From Nocardia harenae NBRC 108248 (lineage in GTDB: Bacteria; Actinomycetota; Actinomycetes; Mycobacteriales; Mycobacteriaceae), in the NCBI RefSeq assembly GCF_001612885.1, contig NZ_BDBH01000007.1, forward strand, positions 1-64,000: a stretch of 64,000 nt of DNA, written 5' to 3'. This document shows positions 32,452 to 40,348 of this stretch, piece after piece. Position 1 is the stretch's first letter, and each line of letters opens with the position of its first letter. The notes beneath the pieces are model-generated. The model did not search any database. It was not told the origin of the DNA and saw only the letters and a list, made by a program, of their open reading frames with translations. The translations under genes were made by a program, and so were the position numbers.

Positions 32452-32912
32452 GGGTGCTCCGCACTGGAAGCCGCGGCGCCGAGCGCGGCGGCGTTGACCC
32501 GGGTCAGGGCGGCGTGCAGTTCCTCGAGGTCGCGCAGGCTCACGCCGAGCCCGCGCACCACCGCGGGCGGGATCTCCTCGGCGCGGGCCCGCAGCGCGCG
32601 GCCCTGCGCGGTCAGGTCGACCAGCAGCGTGCGCTCGTCCCTCGGATCCCGGTCCCTGCTGATCAGCCCGGCGGCCGCCAGCCGCTTGAGCAGCGGCGAG
32701 AGCGTGGCGGAATCCAATTGCAGCGCTTCGGCGATGGTCTTCACCGACATCGGCGCCTCGCCCCACAGCGCCAGCATCACCAGGTACTGCGGATGGGTGA
32801 GCCCCAGCGGCTCCAGCAGTGGCCGGTACACGGCAAGTACCGAGCGATTGGCCACGGCGAGCGCGAAACATACCTGCCGATCCAGGCGGAGCGGGTCCTC
32901 GACTGCGTTCAT
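32448..32912 (-). CDS. MarR family regulator, OhrR-like
   Basis: Winged-helix regulator of 154 aa. RQVCFALAVANRSVLAVYRPLL places Cys15 where OhrR carries its peroxide-sensing Cys. The recognition region TIAEALQLDSATLSPLLKRL and the wing with RDPRDERTLLVDLT are normal. A strong palindrome 11 bases upstream (32923-32947) suggests autorepression. Downstream DUF5313 gene is coupled. No ohr peroxidase gene is adjacent, so the true inducer is open. Confidence 0.88.
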   Translation of the reverse strand: MNAVEDPLRLDRQVCFALAVANRSVLAVYRPLLEPLGLTHPQYLVMLALWGEAPMSVKTIAEALQLDSATLSPLLKRLAAAGLISRDRDPRDERTLLVDLTAQGRALRARAEEIPPAVVRGLGVSLRDLEELHAALTRVNAAALGAAASSAEHP

Positions 32913-32922
32913 GCTGCGATTT

Positions 32923-32947
32923 TAGTACACGAATGCTTCGTGCACTA
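32923..32947. promoter_or_regulatory. Operator palindrome for the MarR/OhrR-like regulator
   Basis: An 11-bp inverted repeat (TAGTACACGAA, three bases, TTCGTGCACTA) matching at 10 of 11 positions, placed just before the regulator's ATG at 32912. Its length and position fit a MarR dimer site that blocks the regulator's own transcription. Confidence 0.75.
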
Positions 32948-33051
32948 ACTATTTGTGCGCGAAGTCGCAGATTTGAAATTGGTGCAGTTTGGTCCGGCAA
33001 AAGCCGGGAATAGCTGGGCTGTAGGAAAACTCGACACCAGCAGGAAGTGTC

Positions 33052-33492
33052 ATGATCATTCTCATCGGGCTGCTCGTCCTGGTCGCCGCCGTGATCGTCG
33101 GCGTCGCCGGAACCGTGGCCAATACGGGCGAGAACCACTACCTCGCCAGCGATTTCACGGTCTTCGACTACCACTTCTCCGGGTCGAGCGGGCTGCTGTT
33201 CTTCGACGGCATCGTGCTCGGCGCCCTGGGGATGTTCGGCTTCGTGCTGGTGGTCGGCGGCTCCTGGTTCGCCAGCAGGCGCGCGATGCTGGCTCGCCGT
33301 GAGCTACGGCAGTCCCGCAAGGAGGTGGCCGCGGCCCGCAAGGATCTCGCCGCCACCCAGCCTTCGGTCCCGGTGACGGCCACCCCGGCCGCCACCACCG
33401 CTCCGGTGCAGACCTCCGCGCCGAGCCAGAAACCCTCGTGGAGCTGGAACCGCTTCCTCAACCGATCCGGCGCGGCCACCGCGAGCAAGTAA
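33052..33492 (+). CDS. Membrane protein of unknown function
   Basis: Protein of 146 aa: one N-terminal hydrophobic helix (MIILIGLLVLVAAVIVGVAG), a short polar loop with NHYLASDFTVFDYHFSG, a second helix (about residues 52-73), then a cytoplasmic helix rich in Arg and Ala (RREL-RQSRKEVAAARKDLAA) and a Thr/Pro-rich tail. The layout recalls LapA-like or envelope-stress proteins but the sequence does not identify a family. ATG at 33052. First of three small genes that look like a stress-linked group. Confidence 0.75.
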   Translation: MIILIGLLVLVAAVIVGVAGTVANTGENHYLASDFTVFDYHFSGSSGLLFFDGIVLGALGMFGFVLVVGGSWFASRRAMLARRELRQSRKEVAAARKDLAATQPSVPVTATPAATTAPVQTSAPSQKPSWSWNRFLNRSGAATASK

Positions 33493-33559
33493 CGGCCGCG
33501 AGCGCTGCGACTCGCGTCCATCCAACCCCTCATCCGCAGAACGAAGTAAGGACAGGAAA

Positions 33560-33715
33560 ATGATTGTTCTCGGCCTGATTCTCCTCCTCGTCGGCTGGCT
33601 GCTCGGCATCCCGCTGCTCACCACCGCGGGCATCGTGGTGCTGCTCGTCGGCGCCGTGCTGCTCATCGCCGGTTCGGTGGGCCGCCCGGTCGGCGGCCGG
33701 AAGCACTACTTCTAA
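33560..33715 (+). CDS. DUF6131 small membrane protein
   Basis: Protein of 51 aa with two hydrophobic stretches (MIVLGLILLLVGWLLGIPLL and IVVLLVGAVLLIAGSVG) and the conserved C-terminus GRPVGGRKHYF. This matches the short DUF6131 family found widely in Nocardia and relatives. ATG at 33560 is preceded by AAGGACAGGAAA. Function unknown. Confidence 0.8.
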   Translation: MIVLGLILLLVGWLLGIPLLTTAGIVVLLVGAVLLIAGSVGRPVGGRKHYF

Positions 33716-33724
33716 CCCGGCGCC

Positions 33725-33898
33725 ATGGCCTTCGAGGATCGAGTGGCCCACCGGGTGGAAGCCGCCCGGGGGAACGCGAAGAAGGTGCTCGGACGCGCGG
33801 TCGGCAATCGCCGGCTGGAGGCGTCGGGGCGCAGGGAACAGGCGACCGGCAACCTGAAGCGCGCGGCCTCGGCCGTGCGGGACGCCTTCCGGCGCTGA
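33725..33898 (+). CDS. CsbD-like stress protein
   Basis: Protein of 57 aa, hydrophilic and helical, with the CsbD pattern: NAKKVLGRAVGNRRLEASG, then REQATGNLKRAASAVRDAF. CsbD proteins are induced by general or envelope stress in many bacteria; molecular role unknown. ATG at 33725, 9 bases after the DUF6131 stop, so probably one transcript. Confidence 0.82.
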   Translation: MAFEDRVAHRVEAARGNAKKVLGRAVGNRRLEASGRREQATGNLKRAASAVRDAFRR

Positions 33899-33908
33899 TC
33901 CACCCCGG

Positions 33909-33943
33909 AGCGGGGCGGGTGCGGATTCCGCACCCGCCCCGCT
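33909..33943. terminator. Strong bidirectional terminator hairpin
   Basis: A perfect 16-bp stem (AGCGGGGCGGGTGCGG and its complement) with a 3-base loop ATT lies between the convergent CsbD-like and AraC-family genes. It is followed by TTCG rather than a T-run. Confidence 0.8.
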
Positions 33944-33952
33944 TTCGTGTGG

Positions 33953-34960
33953 TCAGGCCCGCGCCCGCCGGATCGCCGTCGGGGTGCTGCCCCACCAGCG
34001 GCGGCAGCAGCGGGTGAGGGTGGCCTGCTCGGCGAGCCCCAGCAGCGAGGCGATCTGGCTCATCGGCATGGCGGTGCCGGTCAGGTAGCGGTGTGCCTGC
34101 TCGCGCCGCACCTCGTCCAGGATCGCCGCGAAGCTCGTCCCCTCCGCGGCCAGCCTGCGCTGCAGGGTGCGCGGGTGCACGGTGAGCAGCTCGGCGACCA
34201 CGCCGATCTCCGGCGGGGCGGTGCCGAGCAGCTGTCTGACCGTGGTGCGCACCCGGGGTGCGGCGGCGGCGCCGTCGCCCGCGGTCTGCGCGGCCAGGAA
34301 GGCCATGGCCAGCCGGTGCAGCGTCTCGTCGCCGCCTGCCAGCGAGCGCGACTCCAGCCCGCGCGGCACCCGGAGCAGCGCGGCGGGCCGCCCCGGCTGG
34401 ACGGGGGCGCCGAAGAACCGCTCGTAGGCGGCGAGCGGCGCGGGCGGGCGGTACGGCAGCTCCACCGAACGCAGCCCGTAGCGCGGGGCGACCAGCCGCT
34501 GCAGCGCCCGGTGCACGAAGCCGAGGCCGAGATCGGTGCCCTGCACCGGGGTGGGCAGGTCGTCGGTGCGCACCTGGTAGCGCAGCGCGACCACGTGCTC
34601 GTCGCCGTACGGGTCCGGCTCCAGGCCGAGGCTGAGCGCGGGGGCGTGCACGAAGAGGTAGCGCGTGGTGCACTCCATGACCCCGGCCAGCGTCGGGGAG
34701 TTGCGGATGGCGAGCGCCAGCGGGCCGAGCATGTCCAGGTCCTGCCGGTAGGAGATGCGCAGCCCGAGGTCGGGGCAGCCGAGCCGGTGCGCGGCCAGCT
34801 CCAGCACGGCGGCGACCGCGGTGTCCGGCACCAGCATGTCGTCGGTGTCGAGCGCGGCGGTGGGCAGCCCGGCCGCGGCGGCCAGCGCCTCCGCATCGCC
34901 GCCCAGCTCGGCCACGGTGGCCCGGAAACCGCGCAGGCCGGCGGAGCGAATGACGGACAT
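33953..34960 (-). CDS. AraC family regulator with Arabinose_bd-type domain
   Basis: Regulator of 335 aa. Residues about 15-200 resemble the PF12625 sensor domain; the C-terminal HTH_18 region shows LLTVHPRTLQRRLAAEGTSF and MSQIASLLGLAEQATLTRCCRRW. It is divergent from the Baeyer-Villiger monooxygenase with 69 bases between the starts, a common pairing in actinobacteria where the regulator activates the enzyme in response to a ketone or fatty substrate. ATG at 34960 is chosen. Confidence 0.9.
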   Translation of the reverse strand: MSVIRSAGLRGFRATVAELGGDAEALAAAAGLPTAALDTDDMLVPDTAVAAVLELAAHRLGCPDLGLRISYRQDLDMLGPLALAIRNSPTLAGVMECTTRYLFVHAPALSLGLEPDPYGDEHVVALRYQVRTDDLPTPVQGTDLGLGFVHRALQRLVAPRYGLRSVELPYRPPAPLAAYERFFGAPVQPGRPAALLRVPRGLESRSLAGGDETLHRLAMAFLAAQTAGDGAAAAPRVRTTVRQLLGTAPPEIGVVAELLTVHPRTLQRRLAAEGTSFAAILDEVRREQAHRYLTGTAMPMSQIASLLGLAEQATLTRCCRRWWGSTPTAIRRARA

Positions 34961-35029
34961 GTCGTCCAGGATCAAATATTTGTCGCGTAAAAGCAAGAAC
35001 GCCCGGGCGATCCCGGGCAGACTGGGACC

Positions 35030-36505
35030 ATGACCGAACACCTCGACGTCGTGATCGTCGGCGCCGGACTCTCCGGAATCGGCGCCGCGTACCGGTTGCA
35101 GACCGAGTGCCCCGGCAAGAGCTACGCCGTGCTGGAGGCCCGCGGGGCGCTCGGCGGCACCTGGGACCTCTTCCGCTACCCGGGGATCCGCTCGGATTCG
35201 GACATGTTCACCCTCGGCTACCCTTTCAAGCCGTGGCGCGACGCCAAGTCCATCGCGGACGGGCCCGCCATCCTGCGCTACATCACCGAGACCGCGCACG
35301 AGTACGGCATCGACCGGCACATCCGCTTCGGCACCAAGGTCATCGGCGCGGACTGGTCATCGGCGGAGCTGCGCTGGACGCTCACGCTGGAGCGCGCCGA
35401 CGCCGACGGCCACGTCACGCAGGCGACGGTGACCTGCGGCTTCCTCTACAGCTGCGCGGGCTACTACAACTACGACCGCGGCCACGCGCCGGAATTCGCC
35501 GGGCGCGAAGACTTCACCGGGCAGGTGGTGCACCCGCAGTTCTGGCCCGAGCGGCTCGACTACACCGGCAAGCGGGTGGTGGTGATCGGCAGCGGCGCCA
35601 CCGCGGTGACGCTGGTGCCCGCCATGGCCGCGGACGCCGAGTCGGTCACCATGCTGCAGCGCACCCCCACTTGGATCAGCGCGGTGCCCGGCCGGGACAA
35701 GATCGCCGACAAGCTGCGCGCGACGCTCCCCGCCGATCTCGCGCACCGGCTCATCCGCACCAAGAACATCCTCTTCAGCATGGGCTTCTACCAGTACTGC
35801 CGGCGCCGCCCCGAGGCCGCGCGCACGCTGCTCACCGGGCTCACCACCCGTATCCTCGGCGACGAGAAGCTGGTGGCCGAGCACTTCACCCCGGAGTACG
35901 ACCCCTGGGACCAGCGGCTCTGCGCGGCGCCGAACGCCGACTTCTTCAAGGCCATGAAGAAGGGCAGGGCGGAGGTCGTCACCGACCGCATCGAGCGCTT
36001 CGTGCCGGAGGGCATCCGGCTGGCCTCCGGCCGGGTGCTGCCCGCCGACATCGTGATCACCGCGACCGGGCTGGAGCTGCTCGCCTTCGGCGGCATCGCG
36101 CCCGCGGTGGACGGGGTCGAGGTGGCCCTGCCCGAGCAGTACGTGTGGCAGGGCACCATGCTCACCGGGGTGCCGAACTTCGCCGTCTGCATCGGCTACA
36201 CCAATGCCTCCTGGACGCTGCGCGCCGACCTGACCTCCCGGCTCATCTGCAAGGTGCTGAACTTCATGGACCGCAGGGGGTACGCGGCGGTGGTGCCGGA
36301 GCCCGCGGGCGAGCTCGGCGAGCAGCCGCTGCTGGATCTGGCCTCCGGCTACATCCAGCGCTCGATCGGCGACTTCCCGCGGCAGGGCGACCGGCACCCG
36401 TGGAAGGTGCGGCAGAACTACCTGCTCGACTCGGCCACCACGCTGCGCACCGATCTGAGCAAGACGCTGCGCCCGGTGCGGCCGCAGGTGCCTGCGCGGG
36501 TCTGA
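35030..36505 (+). CDS. FAD-dependent Baeyer-Villiger monooxygenase, EthA-like
   Basis: Flavoprotein of 491 aa, the size of EthA. FAD motif VIVGAGLSGIGAA at the N-terminus, GGTWDLFRYPGIRSDSDM, the BVMO fingerprint as FTGQVVHPQFWPE, and a second Rossmann motif VVVIGSGATAV for NADPH. EthA oxidises ketones to esters and activates ethionamide in M. tuberculosis; a similar chemistry is likely here but the substrate is unknown. EthA is normally paired with a TetR repressor, EthR; here the partner is AraC-type. ATG at 35030. Confidence 0.92.
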   Translation: MTEHLDVVIVGAGLSGIGAAYRLQTECPGKSYAVLEARGALGGTWDLFRYPGIRSDSDMFTLGYPFKPWRDAKSIADGPAILRYITETAHEYGIDRHIRFGTKVIGADWSSAELRWTLTLERADADGHVTQATVTCGFLYSCAGYYNYDRGHAPEFAGREDFTGQVVHPQFWPERLDYTGKRVVVIGSGATAVTLVPAMAADAESVTMLQRTPTWISAVPGRDKIADKLRATLPADLAHRLIRTKNILFSMGFYQYCRRRPEAARTLLTGLTTRILGDEKLVAEHFTPEYDPWDQRLCAAPNADFFKAMKKGRAEVVTDRIERFVPEGIRLASGRVLPADIVITATGLELLAFGGIAPAVDGVEVALPEQYVWQGTMLTGVPNFAVCIGYTNASWTLRADLTSRLICKVLNFMDRRGYAAVVPEPAGELGEQPLLDLASGYIQRSIGDFPRQGDRHPWKVRQNYLLDSATTLRTDLSKTLRPVRPQVPARV

Positions 36506-36508
36506 GCG

Positions 36509-36724
36509 TCAGTCCGGCATCTGCCGCAGCTCGAGCAGGGTGAGGCCGAGCGCGTCGATCCTGGCGAGCAGGCCGCGCAGCGCGGCGGCGTCGGTGACCG
36601 GGCCGTAGAGCGCGGTCACCGCGCCCGGCGCCCGGTTGGAGGCGGTGAGCTCGGGAAAGGCGGCGAGTGCGCGCTCGGAGAGTTCGCCGTCGATGATGAA
36701 CTGGTAGCGCAGCGCGGTCACCAT
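36509..36724 (-). CDS. Small protein of unknown function
   Basis: Protein of 71 aa: RYQFIIDGELSERALAAFPEL near the N-terminus and a C-terminal helix ALGLTLLELRQMPD, a beta-alpha-beta-like short domain. Similar small proteins occur in actinobacteria but I know no role. The GTG or ATG start gives MVTALRYQF. It ends 3 bases from the monooxygenase stop and is transcribed towards it. The downstream base composition is normal. Confidence 0.65.
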   Translation of the reverse strand: MVTALRYQFIIDGELSERALAAFPELTASNRAPGAVTALYGPVTDAAALRGLLARIDALGLTLLELRQMPD

Positions 36725-36861
36725 CCCTCCTTCCGCCGGGTCCCGTGCGCCGAAGCCTGCCGCGCCCGGCGCGCCGCCGCGTCACCCGGAGCGGGTGAGA
36801 TCGTGGGCCGGTAGCCTCGGGTTCGCGCGGACCCGCGCACCTGCGATCGGAGGGAGCGGCT

Positions 36862-37272
36862 GTGGCCGAGGATTTCAACACGAAGATCATCGCCGAGTTC
36901 CGGGCCAACCAGGGCAGGGTCGGCGGGCCCTTCGAGGGGGCCGAGCTGCTGCTGCTCACCACGACCGGGGCGAAGAGCGGCGCGCAGCGGGTGAGCCCGC
37001 TCGCGCTGGCCAGGGACGGGGAGCGGCTGGTGATCGCCGCCTCGAAGGCGGGCGCCGACACCAACCCGGACTGGTACCACAACGTCAGGGCGAACCCCGA
37101 GGTCACGGTGGAGCTCGGGACCGAGACCTTCCGTGCCGTCGCCACCCCGATCGAGAGCGGCCCGGAGCGCGACCGGCTCTACGGCAAGCTGGTCGAACTC
37201 ATGCCCGGCTTCGCCGAGTACGAGACCAAGACCGACCGGGTGATCCCGGTGGTCGTGCTCGAGCGCGCCTGA
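36862..37272 (+). CDS. F420-type nitroreductase family oxidoreductase (Ddn-like)
   Basis: Split-barrel deazaflavin-dependent oxidoreductase of 136 aa. It shows LLLTTTGAKSGAQRVSPLA, the phosphate-binding signature of F420-utilising Ddn/FDOR-A enzymes, and DTNPDWYHNVRANPEVTVEL, which is highly conserved in that family. Ddn activates pretomanid and reduces menaquinone analogues in mycobacteria. GTG start at 36862 follows GGAGGGAGCGGCT. Confidence 0.93.
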   Translation: MAEDFNTKIIAEFRANQGRVGGPFEGAELLLLTTTGAKSGAQRVSPLALARDGERLVIAASKAGADTNPDWYHNVRANPEVTVELGTETFRAVATPIESGPERDRLYGKLVELMPGFAEYETKTDRVIPVVVLERA

Positions 37273-37283
37273 CCCGAGCGCGA

Positions 37284-37313
37284 CGAAGGCCCGCCCGGCC
37301 GGGCGGGCCTTCG
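37284..37313. terminator. Perfect palindromic terminator
   Basis: A 30-base perfect palindrome (15-bp half-site CGAAGGCCCGCCCGG) lies between the convergent Ddn-like and excalibur genes. It can form a hairpin from either strand and so serves both genes. Confidence 0.8.
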
Positions 37314-37324
37314 CCGTCTTCGGA

Positions 37325-37579
37325 TCAGCTGTTCTCGCAGCCGATTCCATTGCCGTCGCGGTCCAGGTCGTACTCGTCGGGGCCGATGACCTCGACCCGG
37401 CCGGTGTAGGCGGGGCCGTTGCCGCTGCCACCGGCGCAGTCCACGTCCGAGGTGATCGGCACGCAGGGGCGGTAGGAGGCGTGGCAGCCGGACTGCGGCG
37501 CGGCCGAGACCGGGGCCGCGGCGGCGAGGAGGGCGGAGGCGGCGGCGCCGGCGACGCCGAGGAGGAGTGCGTTTCGCAT
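37325..37579 (-). CDS. Secreted excalibur-domain protein
   Basis: Exported 84 aa protein. Signal peptide of about 27 residues ending in APVSAAP. The rest is a single excalibur domain: CHASYRPCVPITSDVDC, then YDLDRDGNGIGCE, an EF-hand-like calcium loop with paired disulfide cysteines. The family is a surface calcium-binding module, often fused to nucleases; here it stands alone. ATG at 37579. Confidence 0.88.
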   Translation of the reverse strand: MRNALLLGVAGAAASALLAAAAPVSAAPQSGCHASYRPCVPITSDVDCAGGSGNGPAYTGRVEVIGPDEYDLDRDGNGIGCENS

Positions 37580-37907
37580 TGTGTCCCTTCGTGATTCGAG
37601 CCAGCGAAATCTAGCAGCACACCTCGGGCGAACGGAACGTTTCGGGGCCGATTAGGGGCAGGAACGGACCGGGTCGCCGCGGCCGGGCCGGCCGAGCTTC
37701 GCTGCGCGGCGCCGGGCTCTGCGCCCGGCGAACCAGAGGGCCGGAACGGCGTCCCCGGCAATCTCACCGCACACCCGGCCGCGATCCCGGTTGGAATCCG
37801 ACGGCACTGGGTAACTCTGGTCGAGGTTGCCAGGCCCGCCGGGTCCATGACCCCGGGCAGCCGCTCGGCGACCATCCGGGAAACGCCGAGGGAAGGAACC
37901 GACACCG
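37580..37907. other. Intergenic region, no gene seen
   Basis: A 328-base gap between divergent genes. It must carry promoters for the excalibur gene and the 106 aa gene. A hairpin at 37710-37730 (CGCCGGGC and its complement, 5-base loop) is the only structure I noted. No open frame in it has convincing coding character. GAGGGAAGGAAC just before 37908 is a plausible ribosome binding site for the rightward gene. Confidence 0.5.
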
Positions 37908-38228
37908 ATGACCGACAGCGACCGGGCCGCACCCGCGGAGCCGCGCCACGACGTGCTCGTGACCGGAAACCTGCTGGTGGCCGGGGAACCGGTGGCGGTG
38001 ACGGTGGGCAGACCGGCGCCGATCCCGCCGGTGCGCGGCTCCGGGTACTGGTGCCGGCTCGCGGTCGACCGGGCCACGGCGGCGCCTGCCCAGTCCATCG
38101 TGGTCGGGCGGGATTCGGCGGGCGCGCTGGCCTCGGCGCTCACCCTGATCGAGTCCCGGTTCGGGGTGAGCCCGGCGGACTTCCTCGCCGACGCCACCAT
38201 CGGCACCGCGCGAATGCCCAAGAACTGA
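37908..38228 (+). CDS. Hypothetical protein
   Basis: Protein of 106 aa, family not recognised. It looks like a compact alpha/beta domain: HDVLVTGNLLVAGEPVAVTVG, then GYWCRLAVDRATAAPAQSIVVGRD, then a helix SALTLIESRFG. ATG at 37908 follows a purine-rich site. It ends just before the AT-richer island and has the GC content of the core genome, so it marks the left border of that island. Confidence 0.6.
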   Translation: MTDSDRAAPAEPRHDVLVTGNLLVAGEPVAVTVGRPAPIPPVRGSGYWCRLAVDRATAAPAQSIVVGRDSAGALASALTLIESRFGVSPADFLADATIGTARMPKN

Positions 38229-39782
38229 TCAGCCCAGCGTCTCGACCAGTCTCTCGGTATCTTCCAGAGTAATTCTTCCGAGGTTCTGCAGGCGCCTCGC
38301 CAGGGCGGTGAAGCTCACGCCGAGGATGCGTGCCACTTCCCGGAGTTCACGAGATTCGAGCTGGTCTGCCGGTGCGGGAAGTACTGCGTCGAGTATCTCG
38401 ACGGGCATGAGGAAGGAGGCTGCGAACGCATTGGCGCGCTGTTCGATGTCCTGAGGCGCCCACGGTCCGCTGGCAACCGCGAACTGGGCGGCACGCTCTT
38501 GGTCCAGCAACAGATGTGCCAGTTCGTGTGCCAGGGTGAATCGCTCGATCGCGACTGTTCTGCCGGGGCGATAGGCGCCGTTCAACATTATTTGTGCCGA
38601 TTTATCGGAGCAAACGATACTCACCGCGCGAATATTGTGATCACTGAGATCGAGCCTCCCCAGAGAAATTCCTGCCTGTGTGACTATATCTTCGATTGGA
38701 ACAGGGTGAGAGCTCGCGCCGCGGCTGGACAGAATTCGCCAGGCCTGCTCACCGAGAATGCTCCCGGCTTCGCCCGGAGTAAGACCGATGATCGGCTCCT
38801 CGGTTAGAGTTCTACCGAGTTCCGCGAGTTTATCCGCAACCGGTTTCCTGACGTGTGTCTCGATGGCCGACCTGTAGAGGCCGACAACATCCTCCGCCGT
38901 GATCTCGGGTGACAGCGATCCGAAGAGCAGCGCCGCTAGCGGCGCAGTCGCAACCAGGCTTTCATCGCTTATCGGGTGGTCGAGAGTCGTTCCGAAGAAC
39001 GCCTCGCTGCCTTCGTGTTGCAAAGCATCGTGAACTTCTTGCCACAGCTCGCTGAACTGTTCAATTCTCTCGCCTGCGCCGGAGAGCCATGCGACACGGT
39101 GTGGCTTCCGTGCAGCCGATCGAACGGAATGCAGACTTGCGAGAAGTTCTCGATAGGTATCCGACTGCGCCGCGTCGGTGGTCAGAAGTTTGCGGAGCAA
39201 CGAGTCGATTCCATCGAATAGGATTTCTGCGATATTTGCGGCCGATATCCGGGAAGAAATACTGCCGCATGAGAACTTGACTCCAGAGGAATCACCTGCG
39301 GGTGGCTCCAATCCAGTCGAGAACTCTATCGAATCGCCGTACCGTCGAATGAAGAGGTCGGGGAGTATGGCTCCGGGGGCTGCGAAACGCAAGCTGTGGC
39401 GTTCTTCCCATTGGTAGGCTTTCTCGGCGGATTCGAGCCATCGTTCATCGGGTTCCGAATAAGACGCGATGTTCGAACGTCTCGCCGACGATGCCGCGTC
39501 GATGGAGGAACTGGGCATCCGCTCTTCGTGAAGAATTGGATCCCAATTGGCGATAAACCACTCGGCTATCGGCAGCAGATACCAGTGTGTCGCACGGATA
39601 TTTTCGCCCTGAGACACGTGATCGCAGACGTTTACTCCGTCCACCCACATAGCGAATGACCCCCAGGAATTCCTGGTTTCCGGATCGACCATCCAGTCGT
39701 CGATGTCGTCTTCGATCAGGGAGAATTCTACAGCGAATTCTGCGGTGTTCCCCGCCAGGTAGCGCCAGTACAGCGATGACAT
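38229..39782 (-). CDS. ImmA/IrrE-type metalloprotease with large unknown N-terminal region
   Basis: Protein of 517 aa. Zinc motif HELAH at residues 419-423 within IERFTLAHELAHLLLDQ, and a third ligand Glu447 in EQRANAFAASFLMP, followed by the usual C-terminal helical segment REVARILGVSFTALARRL. Only the last 180 residues match ImmA/IrrE, and no Xre-type DNA-binding domain is visible. The N-terminal part (about 1-330) has a trait region ATHWYLLPIAEWFIANWDP near 65-85 that I cannot assign. ATG follows GAGGGGG and is 1 base from the upstream stop. Base composition is clearly lower in GC than its neighbours, which suggests horizontal transfer. Confidence 0.85.
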   Translation of the reverse strand: MSSLYWRYLAGNTAEFAVEFSLIEDDIDDWMVDPETRNSWGSFAMWVDGVNVCDHVSQGENIRATHWYLLPIAEWFIANWDPILHEERMPSSSIDAASSARRSNIASYSEPDERWLESAEKAYQWEERHSLRFAAPGAILPDLFIRRYGDSIEFSTGLEPPAGDSSGVKFSCGSISSRISAANIAEILFDGIDSLLRKLLTTDAAQSDTYRELLASLHSVRSAARKPHRVAWLSGAGERIEQFSELWQEVHDALQHEGSEAFFGTTLDHPISDESLVATAPLAALLFGSLSPEITAEDVVGLYRSAIETHVRKPVADKLAELGRTLTEEPIIGLTPGEAGSILGEQAWRILSSRGASSHPVPIEDIVTQAGISLGRLDLSDHNIRAVSIVCSDKSAQIMLNGAYRPGRTVAIERFTLAHELAHLLLDQERAAQFAVASGPWAPQDIEQRANAFAASFLMPVEILDAVLPAPADQLESRELREVARILGVSFTALARRLQNLGRITLEDTERLVETLG

Positions 39783-39783
39783 G

Positions 39784-40110
39784 CTAGCCCCCTCGCATCT
39801 TCATCGATTTAATTCGACCTTCCTCGTACCACTTCTTGATTATTTTCGGAGGTACAGCGCGCCATTCGACTGGGAATCCGTGCCAGTTGACAGCTGTGAC
39901 CGTCTCCGCGTCGTAATTCTTTATATCGGGATGCGCGCAGTATGCTCGTGTTCCATCGGTGTTGTATCTCTTACCGGGATTTCGCGGATCGACAGTTGCG
40001 GACTCGAACAATGCGGTGCCATCGACTTCGCGGGGGCATAGTGTGCCCCTGGCGCCCGGCTGCCACGGGTGTTTGTGGCGCGGATTCGAGACATATTTGT
40101 CGACCAACAA
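39784..40110 (-). CDS. Small partner protein of the ImmA/IrrE-type gene, unknown family
   Basis: Protein of 107-108 aa, first gene of a two-gene operon. It is basic and Trp/Tyr-rich, with KHPWQPGARGTLCPREV, GKRYNTDGTRAYCAHPD and VNWHGFPVEWRAVPPKI; Cys25, Cys58 and His60 could bind metal. No family recognised. Two adjacent TTG codons at 40110 and 40107 are the possible starts; GAGGGGAG is 6 bases before the second. Direct repeats upstream may control the pair. Its stop is one base from the protease gene start, so the two are surely co-translated. Confidence 0.78.
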   Translation of the reverse strand: MLVDKYVSNPRHKHPWQPGARGTLCPREVDGTALFESATVDPRNPGKRYNTDGTRAYCAHPDIKNYDAETVTAVNWHGFPVEWRAVPPKIIKKWYEEGRIKSMKMRGG

Positions 40111-40129
40111 ATACTCCCCTCACTCGAAA

Positions 40130-40162
40130 ATCGCTATTGCGATGGCTTGGTGCTATTGCGAT
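40130..40162. promoter_or_regulatory. Direct repeats and palindrome upstream of the two-gene island operon
   Basis: The 11-base sequence GCTATTGCGAT occurs at 40133-40143 and again at 40152-40162, 19 bases apart (two helical turns), and the first copy lies in the inverted repeat ATCGCTATTGCGAT. They are 20-50 bases upstream of the operon's start. This spacing suits a regulator binding the same face of the helix, but no regulator is encoded in the operon. Confidence 0.5.
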
Positions 40163-40348
40163 TGAATTTCGAAACATGTTAACACGCTGTGGTTTCATCG
40201 AGTTGTTCTTCATTCCAAGGCCGCTGCGAATCCAGTTCTCGACCGCCCCAGGATTGGTGGCACGCCGGCCGCCTACAGGCGGATCTAGAGTGACCGCCGT
40301 CGGCGCAAACCGCCGGTAGGGCGGGAGGTCGGCACGGGGTCGTGGCCG

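Noticed and set aside
39942..40319. Plus-strand frames opposite the small island gene
   Set aside because: Antisense; no start context and no family. The minus-strand pair has strong ribosome sites and coupling.
40163..40348. Possible att site or tRNA remnant at the right border of the AT-richer island
   Set aside because: I could not fold a tRNA or find a direct repeat shared with the left border near 38228.
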